Shown here piece after piece: positions 1 through 4,964 of a DNA stretch of 6,977 nt. Source of the stretch: Thermomicrobiales bacterium (lineage in GTDB: Bacteria; Chloroflexota; Chloroflexia; Thermomicrobiales; UBA6265); contig JAICRA010000078.1 of assembly GCA_025937615.1 (NCBI GenBank), forward strand, positions 1 to 6,977, written 5' to 3'. Below the pieces are notes generated by a model, which saw nothing but the letters and a program-made list of their open reading frames with translations, was not told the DNA's origin and searched no databases. Numbering within the stretch: position 1 is the stretch's first letter; every line of letters starts with the position of its first letter. The position numbers were made by a program, and so were the translations under genes.

Positions 1-218
1 ACATCGGCCGCAATCTCTCCCACGAGGTCACCATCGGCGATGTCACCTTGAACGAAGCGAAACCGTCGATCGTCGCGCACGTCGTCCAGGTTGGCCATAT
101 TCCCGGCATAGGTCAGCAGGTCGAGACCAAGCACCTCGTCAGCGGGCTGCTCGCTGAGCACATGCCGCACGTAGGCGGAACCAATGAAACCGGCGGCGCC
201 AGTAACCAGGATGCGCAC
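1..218 (-). CDS. rmlB: dTDP-glucose 4,6-dehydratase, N-terminal part (runs off left edge)
   Basis: This is the N-terminal 72 codons of RmlB (RfbB), a short-chain dehydrogenase/reductase enzyme that converts dTDP-glucose to dTDP-4-keto-6-deoxyglucose in the cytoplasm, the second step of dTDP-L-rhamnose synthesis. The visible protein begins VRILVTGAAGFIGS, so the NAD-binding glycine motif (TGAAGFIG) lies at residues 6-13. It continues with an acidic residue after strand 2 (GLDLLTYAGN, D33), the LTYAGN signature typical of RmlB at 35-40, and FVQGDI at 55-60. The catalytic YxxxK lies beyond the window. The start is GTG at 216-218, chosen because a GGAGGA lies 8 nt upstream and because residue 1 sits directly before the first beta strand, as in the family. 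The rmlD stop is only 2 nt upstream, so the two genes are surely cotranscribed. Other SDR sugar epimerases share the N-terminal fold, but LTYAGN points to RmlB. Confidence 0.93.
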   Translation of the reverse strand, partial: MRILVTGAAGFIGSAYVRHVLSEQPADEVLGLDLLTYAGNMANLDDVRDDRRFRFVQGDIADGDLVGEIAAD

Positions 219-220
219 AG

Positions 221-1204
221 TTACAATCCTCCACCCGCACTCGCGCGTTCGCTCCCGGACAATAGCTCACCCGCAAGCACCGGGACATACTCTGTAAGGG
301 CCTCTTGCCATTTCCGGAGCCTGATTCCCAGGGCCGCAGCTCGCAGATTGCGTAGCGCACTGTCGGCAGGGCGGCGAGCCGGCAACGCAAAACGAGTCAG
401 AAACGTCTCGGTCGAGACCGGTGCAACGCGCTCCGGATCGAGCCCGGCGAGCCTCGCTGTCTCACGCGCCAAGGTGAATCGACTGGTCCGCCCATCGTTG
501 ACCAGATGAAAGATTCCCTCCCCCCGGCGGATAGCAAGGTGGACGAGCGCCTCCGCCAGGTCACTGGCATAGGTCGGGCTCCCGAATTCGTCGTCAACCA
601 CCTCTATCCGGCCCCGGTCTCGCAGGACGGTGAGAACAGTGCGCGGAAAGTGCTTGCCCGCTCCCCCGTAGAGCCAGGCCGTGCGGGCCACGGCAAACCC
701 GGAATTCGCTTCTAGCACCGCATGCTCCGCGATCAGCTTGGACCGACCATATTCTGAGACCGGCTCCGTCTGAGCCGCCTCGGCATACGGCGCCCCGCCG
801 TCTCCAGGGAAGACCATGTCGGTGCTGACAGCAATCACGTACGCTCCAGCGGCCTTCGCGGCATCAACGATGTTTTGCGTGGCTCGTGCATTGGAGCGCT
901 CGCCTCGCCACGGATCCCGCTCGATGCCATCGACGTCGGTGCAGGCGGCGGCGTGGATGACCAGGTCAGGCCGTGCCGCCTGCAGCGCAGGCATTGCGAC
1001 ATCGGTTTCAGCCAGGTCGACTGCGACGTCGATCCCGGCACCAGCCCGGGAACCGAACGCGATGACTGCCGCCCCGGCACGCCGCGCCGCGGGGACGAGG
1101 AAGCGGCCAAGCTGACCGGCCGCTCCGGTGACGACCACCCGCTGGCCGGTCAACTCCTCGACCCAGCGACTCGTCGACTCCAGCACGTCAGATGACGTCG
1201 ACAC
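221..1204 (-). CDS. rmlD: dTDP-4-dehydrorhamnose reductase
   Basis: RmlD (RfbD) reduces dTDP-4-keto-L-rhamnose to dTDP-L-rhamnose with NAD(P)H, the last step of the pathway. The 327-residue protein shows the family signatures in order: TGAAGQLG nucleotide-binding loop at 26-33, HAAACTDVDGIERDP at about 84-98, STDMVF at 127-132, the catalytic YGRSK pair Y152/K156, DDEFGSPT at 204-211 and RPADSALRN at 278-286. The family usually has STDYVF, so M130 replaces the usual tyrosine. The start is uncertain. GTG at 1202-1204 gives a 22-residue extension before strand 1 and a 17-nt overlap with rmlA, without a clear Shine-Dalgarno. GTG at 1184-1186 (residue 7) would start 1 nt after the rmlA stop, which suits termination-reinitiation. 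A GTG at residue 23 would give the usual family N-terminus, but the GAGGAG upstream is 15 nt away. The gene ends with TAA at 221-223, just before rmlB. Confidence 0.92.
   Translation of the reverse strand: MSTSSDVLESTSRWVEELTGQRVVVTGAAGQLGRFLVPAARRAGAAVIAFGSRAGAGIDVAVDLAETDVAMPALQAARPDLVIHAAACTDVDGIERDPWRGERSNARATQNIVDAAKAAGAYVIAVSTDMVFPGDGGAPYAEAAQTEPVSEYGRSKLIAEHAVLEANSGFAVARTAWLYGGAGKHFPRTVLTVLRDRGRIEVVDDEFGSPTYASDLAEALVHLAIRRGEGIFHLVNDGRTSRFTLARETARLAGLDPERVAPVSTETFLTRFALPARRPADSALRNLRAAALGIRLRKWQEALTEYVPVLAGELLSGSERASAGGGL
227..233 (-). promoter_or_regulatory. Ribosome binding site of rmlB
   Basis: TGGAGGA on the minus strand ends 8 nt before the GTG start of rmlB and lies inside the last codons of rmlD. 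It decides the GTG start and suggests independent ribosome loading on rmlB in addition to coupling with rmlD. Confidence 0.7.
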
Positions 1205-2267
1205 GTGAATGGTCGCCCAGGAGCAAGCGAATCGCTTGTGGACGCAGCGGTGATCGCTCCACGACGACTTCCCGGCCGATCAAGGAGTCGGCGATCCGGC
1301 GCTCGACATTACGGATGATGCTGCGCTCCAGGACGATCGAGTGCTCGATCTCGCAGCCGAATAGTTCGCAACCGGGACCAATCGCCGTGAATGGTCCGAT
1401 GTACGCGTCGCGCACCGCGGTGCCCCGTCCGATCACGGCGGGACCGCGTACGGTGCTGCTCGCGATCGAAGCGCCCGTTTCGACGACGACCGGGCCGATG
1501 AGCGTCGAATCCGCGTCGACATCCCCGTCAATGCGCCGTTGTAGCGAACCGAGGATGAGCCGGTTGGCTTCGAGCATGTCGTCTTTCTTACCCGTGTCGA
1601 TCCAATAGTCACCGATTGTCTGGGCTCGCACTTCAAGCCCAGCATCGATTAGTCCCTGAATCGCGTCCGTGATCTCGAGCTCGCCACGCGACGATGGCGT
1701 CAAAGTCGGCGTGATCTCGTGGACTTCGGGACCAAAGTAGTAGACCCCTATCACGGCGAGATCCGAAACGGGCTCCCGGGGTTTCTCGATCAGCCGCAGA
1801 ACCCGTCCGTCGGCATCGAGGACGGCTACGCCCAGCGATGACGGATCGTCGACCCGCCGCAGCAGGATCTGCGCCGCACACGGCCGCTCACGGAACCGGT
1901 CCGTGTAAGAGACGATCCCTCCACCCAGAAAGTTGTCGCCGAGGAACATGCAAAAGGGCGAATCGCCGAGCCAGCTCTCGGCGGTGATAATCGCGTGCGC
2001 GAGTCCAAGCGGGGCGGGCTGGGGGATGTAGGTGACAGAAGCTCCGAATGCCGATCCGTCGCCGACCGCGTCGATCACCTGATCGGCGGTGTCGCCGGTA
2101 ATGATGCCGATCTCGGTGACCCCGGCCTCCACAAGCTGCTCCAGGGCGTAAAACAAGACCGGCTTGTTTGCCACCGGAACGAGCTGTTTGGCGCCGGTGG
2201 CGGTCAACGGACGCAGCCGCGACCCCTTCCCTCCGGCGAGCACTAATCCTTTCAACTGGCAATCCAC
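1188..2267 (-). CDS. rmlA: Glucose-1-phosphate thymidylyltransferase, long form
   Basis: RmlA (RfbA) joins dTTP and glucose-1-phosphate to make dTDP-glucose, the entry step of the dTDP-sugar pathway. The nucleotidyltransferase domain (about 5-240) carries AGGKGSRLRPLT at 11-22, AKQLVPVANKP at 26-36, PLGLAHA at 86-92, the metal-binding FLGDN at 108-112, EKP at 161-163, GELEITDAI at 195-203 and WIDTG at 222-226. Residues about 250-335 have hexapeptide-type spacing (LIGPVVV, VIGRGTAV, YIGPFTAIGPG, LIGREVVV), a left-handed beta-helix. At 359 residues it belongs to the long form found in actinobacteria, Chloroflexota and archaea (StrD-like), not the roughly 290-residue enterobacterial RmlA. The start is GTG at 2265-2267, backed by a GGGAGGGGAG stretch about 11 nt upstream. 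A TTG four codons in would give the typical MKGLVLAGG start but is farther from that site. It is the first gene of the visible operon. In some relatives the beta-helix form feeds other dTDP-deoxysugars, so rhamnose as end product rests on rmlB and rmlD next door. Confidence 0.93.
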   Translation of the reverse strand: MDCQLKGLVLAGGKGSRLRPLTATGAKQLVPVANKPVLFYALEQLVEAGVTEIGIITGDTADQVIDAVGDGSAFGASVTYIPQPAPLGLAHAIITAESWLGDSPFCMFLGDNFLGGGIVSYTDRFRERPCAAQILLRRVDDPSSLGVAVLDADGRVLRLIEKPREPVSDLAVIGVYYFGPEVHEITPTLTPSSRGELEITDAIQGLIDAGLEVRAQTIGDYWIDTGKKDDMLEANRLILGSLQRRIDGDVDADSTLIGPVVVETGASIASSTVRGPAVIGRGTAVRDAYIGPFTAIGPGCELFGCEIEHSIVLERSIIRNVERRIADSLIGREVVVERSPLRPQAIRLLLGDHSRVDVI

Positions 2268-2300
2268 GTTCCCAGCGGCTCCCCTCCCACGCCGAACGAA

Positions 2301-2316
2301 CCGGCGTTAGCGCCGG
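2301..2316 (-). promoter_or_regulatory. Short hairpin in the rmlA leader
   Basis: This is a perfect 6-bp inverted repeat CCGGCG/CGCCGG separated by a 4-base loop, 34 nt upstream of the rmlA start codon. It would fold in the 5' leader of the rml mRNA or could serve as a small operator. There is no T-tract on either side, so it is not an intrinsic terminator. Its role is unknown, and such short GC palindromes arise by chance in GC-rich DNA. Confidence 0.3.
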
Positions 2317-2336
2317 CCCGACACGCCCATGTATGT

Positions 2337-2342
2337 AGGATA
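2337..2342 (-). promoter_or_regulatory. Weak candidate -10 box for the rml operon
   Basis: On the minus strand TATCCT lies about 70 nt upstream of the rmlA GTG, which would give a leader of roughly 60 nt containing the hairpin at 2301-2316. No convincing -35 box is present at 16-18 nt; the nearest T-rich stretch is TTTTCG, 19 nt away. This is only a candidate, offered because the rml operon must be expressed from this gap or from a more distant start. Confidence 0.2.
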
Positions 2343-2381
2343 GACCATCCCCAGGCCGCCCCGAAAAGTGACGAGGTCCGG

Positions 2382-2390
2382 TGGTATAGT
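2382..2390 (+). promoter_or_regulatory. Extended -10 promoter for the MFS exporter gene
   Basis: TGGTATAGT combines a TG dinucleotide, one spacer base and TATAGT, which matches TATAAT at five of six positions. This is the extended -10 architecture, which can work without a good -35 box. None is seen at the expected place, where the sequence around 2361-2368 is purine-rich. Transcription would start near 2396-2399, giving a leader of about 55-60 nt before the GTG at 2455. It is the most promoter-like element in the divergent gap. Confidence 0.45.
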
Positions 2391-2412
2391 CCACTCGATT
2401 CCTGGCCCGGGC

Positions 2413-2452
2413 GCTTGCCAATAGACCTGGGCAGGCTTTCCCCTGGAGGAAA
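2413..2452 (+). promoter_or_regulatory. Two adjacent leader hairpins, the second covering the ribosome binding site
   Basis: In the mRNA leader of the exporter gene, GCTTGCC (2413-2419) can pair with GGCAGGC (2430-2436), seven pairs including one G-U, with a 10-base loop. Directly after it, TTTCC (2437-2441) can pair with GGAAA (2448-2452) around a 6-base loop. The second stem and loop contain the whole Shine-Dalgarno GGAGGA at 2445-2450. The second stem is weak. Seen in sequence: the complementarity. Inferred: any effect on translation. Confidence 0.3.
2445..2450 (+). promoter_or_regulatory. Ribosome binding site of the MFS exporter gene
   Basis: GGAGGA ends 4 nt before GTG at 2455-2457. 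It decides the GTG start over the in-frame ATG at 2503-2505, which has no Shine-Dalgarno in front of it. Confidence 0.75.
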
Positions 2453-2454
2453 TC

Positions 2455-3729
2455 GTGGCAATCCGGCACCGCGTCAACCCACGCGCGCAGCTCGGCGACG
2501 CCATGCGTGAGGGACCGGTTGACGCGGCATGGCATGGCCGGTTTCTGGGCGTCGTCGCGCAGCAACCCGTTTTCCGACGCCTTTGGTTTGGCGCGCTCGC
2601 GGCCTCAGTCGGCCAGTGGATGCAACAGGTAGCGCTTGGCTGGCTGGCCATCGTGATGACGAACTCGCCGGGATTCGTCGGCATCGTGACCTTTGCCGCC
2701 GGCTTGCCGTTCCTCGCCGTGGCGCCATTCGGCGGAGCCCTGATCGACCGCGTCGATCGCCGCAGACTGATGCTCTCGTGCCAGGTGCTGGCCTTTCTCC
2801 TGGCGACGATGTTGGCGATCGACGTCATGAGTGCGTTTGTCCAACACTGGCATCTACCGATCGCCGCCTTCCTCAACGGGTCATTGCAGGCGCTTCTGAT
2901 TCCCACTCAGCAGTCACTCGTGCCGGCGCTTGTCGCACGCGAGAGCCTGACGAACGCCGTCGGCCTGATGAGCGCCGGTCAGAACATGACCCGCGTGGTT
3001 GGTCCATCCGTGGCCGGAATCGTGATCGGCACGATCGGCGTTGGCCCGACGTTCCTCGCTCAGGCACTAGCCATCGCCTTCTCTTTCATCCTGGTTTTGG
3101 GGATCGTGCTGCCCCCGCGAGCGCAGCGAAGTGCGGGCGGGAAGGGAATCTTCGACGGTATCCGGCTCGTCGGCTCTCGCCCGGATCTACAGTCATTGTT
3201 TCTCCTGGCCTCGATTCCCGCGTTCTTCGTCTTTCCCTACATCGGGTTCCTGAACGTGTTTGCGCGCGACATCCTCCGCATCGGAGCGGAGGGCCTGGGA
3301 CTCCTGATGGCAGTTTCCGGCTGCGGCGCGGTCGTCGGGTCGCTCCTTGTCGCGGCGGCCGCGCGATCCGAGGGAACTGGGCGACTGCTACTCGGGATGA
3401 CGATCCTCTACGGTCTCCCCATCATCGGTGTCGCTCTCTCTCGCACCCTTTGGGTCACCCTGCCCTTGCTCTTCATGGCAGGGCTGCTCGGGGCGGCGTT
3501 CATGAGTGGCAATAACGCGGTGGTTCAGCACCGTGTGAGCGATGACGTTCGCGGCCGCGTGATGGGCGCCTACATGTTGACCTGGGGACTGATGCCGCTT
3601 GGCGCTCTTCCGATGGGGATGATTGCGGACCGCATTGGGACTCCGGCGGCCGTCGCCGGTGGCGCAGTCATTTCGTCCGTGCTGGCAGGAATCCTCGGCC
3701 TGACCTCGTCAGCCATCCGTGACGTCTGA
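2455..3729 (+). CDS. MFS exporter of the MFS_3 (EntS-like) type
   Basis: This is a 424-residue major facilitator superfamily transporter, expected in the cytoplasmic membrane and driven by the proton gradient. The substrate cannot be told from sequence; MFS_3 members export siderophores, drugs or other small molecules. The N-terminus has the family opening QQPVFRRLWFGALAASVGQW (36-55), followed by helix 2 and then the cytoplasmic motif A, GGALIDRVDRRRLM at 93-106. Further conserved segments are PTQQSLVPALV at 150-160, NAVGLMSAGQNMTRVVGP at 167-184, and RVSDDVRGRVMGAYML at 360-375, the domain-2 counterpart typical of this family. About 11-12 hydrophobic helices are seen, with a polar central loop near 221-245, so the protein looks complete. 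The GTG start is set by GGAGGA 4 nt upstream; a roughly 30-residue polar tail precedes the family core. It is the only plus-strand gene and diverges from rmlA. Its end overlaps the convergent neighbour by 21 nt, leaving no room for a terminator between them. Confidence 0.92.
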   Translation: MAIRHRVNPRAQLGDAMREGPVDAAWHGRFLGVVAQQPVFRRLWFGALAASVGQWMQQVALGWLAIVMTNSPGFVGIVTFAAGLPFLAVAPFGGALIDRVDRRRLMLSCQVLAFLLATMLAIDVMSAFVQHWHLPIAAFLNGSLQALLIPTQQSLVPALVARESLTNAVGLMSAGQNMTRVVGPSVAGIVIGTIGVGPTFLAQALAIAFSFILVLGIVLPPRAQRSAGGKGIFDGIRLVGSRPDLQSLFLLASIPAFFVFPYIGFLNVFARDILRIGAEGLGLLMAVSGCGAVVGSLLVAAAARSEGTGRLLLGMTILYGLPIIGVALSRTLWVTLPLLFMAGLLGAAFMSGNNAVVQHRVSDDVRGRVMGAYMLTWGLMPLGALPMGMIADRIGTPAAVAGGAVISSVLAGILGLTSSAIRDV

Positions 3730-4920
3730 ACCGACCAACGGGGCGCCGGAAGTGTTCGCCTCCACTAGTTCGAGCACGATTCGCTCCAGCTCACGCTCTG
3801 CGTGGGGTCCAAGATCGCGCCCGGCATCGGACAACTGCCGGAGGATCGAGGGCAGGTCGCTGACTGGCGGCGGGATAGGACCAAAGCGATGGCGTAGCAC
3901 GCCACGATACCAGGCCCCCAACCGTCGCCGGACCTGATTCGCCGACGGGGGATCGGCGCCAACCGCCTGTGCAATCCGGGTCGCCATCGGCCGCAATTCG
4001 CGGCCAGGGATCGGTAAACCTGCGACTTGATCGACCGCGGCTCGCTGGTGCCGAATCGTTTGCACGTCGGCGTCCCAACGGCGGATCAAATCGATCGCTG
4101 AGGCCGCCGACCGGGACCGACGCACGGCTTCCTCACGAACGGCGCTGATATCGATAGCTACCACGTCGTTGTGAAGCAGGAGGGGCTTCGTCGCATCGAA
4201 CCAGAAACCGACCGCGGCTCGAGCCAACCGGAAGTAATAGACCCCGGCCATGAGGCTTTCGTCCGGCCGGACCGTTAGATTGTCGGTGGAGGCAAGCGGC
4301 GCAATGAGCTCCGCGCCCGGGACCCCGTCCCAGAATCGATTCGCCGCGGCGGGTACCAAAACCACCTCTTCGCGACGAACTGTCGCCCGCATGATGCCCC
4401 GCCGGTGCCGCAGCATGAGATGTGTCAGCGGGTAGTCCGGGCAAAGAAACACACCCGATTCGATTCGGACCCGGTCGCCTACCCCGTCAAGGATCCCGGG
4501 AACATGCTTTCGCAACTCCAGGAGGCCAAGCACAACCTCCGGGCTCACCTGCTTCGAGCGCGCCGTCTCGACAGAGAATTTAGCGTCCGCCGCCTGGACC
4601 GCCTGCTGGTCACCGCGCTGACCGATCAGCAGTAAGTCCGGGTTTTGCAGTCCTCGTTTCGAGGCAGCGGCGGCGATTGCCGGTGTGGCGTCGAGCCGGT
4701 CCACTCGGACGATGCGCAGCAGCTCATGATCGTCGGCGTGGAGACGCTTTTCCGTACCGATCCACGTTGCCACGTGCCCCGCGGCGATATCAGCCCAGCG
4801 GTCGCCAATGAGATTGCTCGCCCCGCCGCGGTCGGCGAAACCCATCACCTCACGGTCGAACAGCGCCGAGACCAAGTCTCCCCCCGGCAATCGCGGCGAA
4901 CGCGTGGTATCGGCTTTCAT
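3709..4920 (-). CDS. Uncharacterised protein with a PD-(D/E)XK-like motif
   Basis: I do not recognise this 403-residue soluble protein by family. It has no signal peptide or membrane helix. Seen: a PD pair (P94-D95) opening a hydrophobic strand PDLLLIG, then a second strand carrying D112-A-K114 (AADAKFS), a helix (SPEVVLGLLEL, about 126-136) and a strand ESGVFLCPD (about 154-162). A tryptophan-containing helix (RWADIAAGHVATWIG, about 41-55) comes before them. The order helix-strand-strand-helix-strand and the PD-x16-DxK spacing are those of the PD-(D/E)XK nuclease core, with D95, D112 and K114 as candidate metal-site residues. The remaining 240 residues include a mixed region and an arginine-rich helical C-terminus. 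The start is ATG at 4918-4920, with GGAGG only 3 nt upstream. The open frame continues upstream, but that part overlaps the membrane-protein gene and has shadow-like composition. It lies 43 nt after that gene and is probably cotranscribed. Nuclease activity is inference; a non-catalytic fold relative is possible. Confidence 0.8.
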   Translation of the reverse strand: MKADTTRSPRLPGGDLVSALFDREVMGFADRGGASNLIGDRWADIAAGHVATWIGTEKRLHADDHELLRIVRVDRLDATPAIAAAASKRGLQNPDLLLIGQRGDQQAVQAADAKFSVETARSKQVSPEVVLGLLELRKHVPGILDGVGDRVRIESGVFLCPDYPLTHLMLRHRRGIMRATVRREEVVLVPAAANRFWDGVPGAELIAPLASTDNLTVRPDESLMAGVYYFRLARAAVGFWFDATKPLLLHNDVVAIDISAVREEAVRRSRSAASAIDLIRRWDADVQTIRHQRAAVDQVAGLPIPGRELRPMATRIAQAVGADPPSANQVRRRLGAWYRGVLRHRFGPIPPPVSDLPSILRQLSDAGRDLGPHAERELERIVLELVEANTSGAPLVGSDVTDG

Positions 4921-4964
4921 CGACCTCCGCGCGTTGAGCTTGCGACGCCCGCGGACTTCACCAT
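4917..4964 (-). CDS. Possible 15-codon mini-ORF linking two genes
   Basis: Between the membrane-protein gene and the nuclease-like gene lies an ORF encoding MVKSAGVASSTRGGR. Its ATG (4964-4962) shares one base with the upstream TGA stop (TGATG), and its TGA (4919-4917) overlaps the downstream ATG (ATGA). A GAGGAG lies 2 nt before its ATG, in the last two glutamate codons of the upstream gene. The Shine-Dalgarno of the downstream gene lies inside its last codons. The arrangement would let ribosomes pass from one gene to the next. A 16-codon open frame is not rare in GC-rich DNA, so this may be chance. Confidence 0.3.
   Translation of the reverse strand: MVKSAGVASSTRGGR

Noticed and set aside
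2301..2316. The CCGGCG/CGCCGG hairpin as an intrinsic terminator
   Set aside because: There is no T-tract on either strand next to it, and it lies in a divergent gap where no transcript needs to end.
2405..2412. The 8-bp palindrome GCCCGGGC as an operator
   Set aside because: Short GC-only palindromes are common in this composition, and no second copy or spacing pattern was seen nearby.
1888..2906. Minus-strand open frames of 199 and 225 codons crossing the divergent gap
   Set aside because: They run antisense to the MFS gene and out of frame with rmlA, with biased composition and no family features.
2529..3515. A 328-codon plus-strand open frame inside the MFS gene
   Set aside because: It lies in a different frame from a clear transporter, is dominated by R, P, S and G, and has no recognisable domain: a shadow of GC-rich codon usage.
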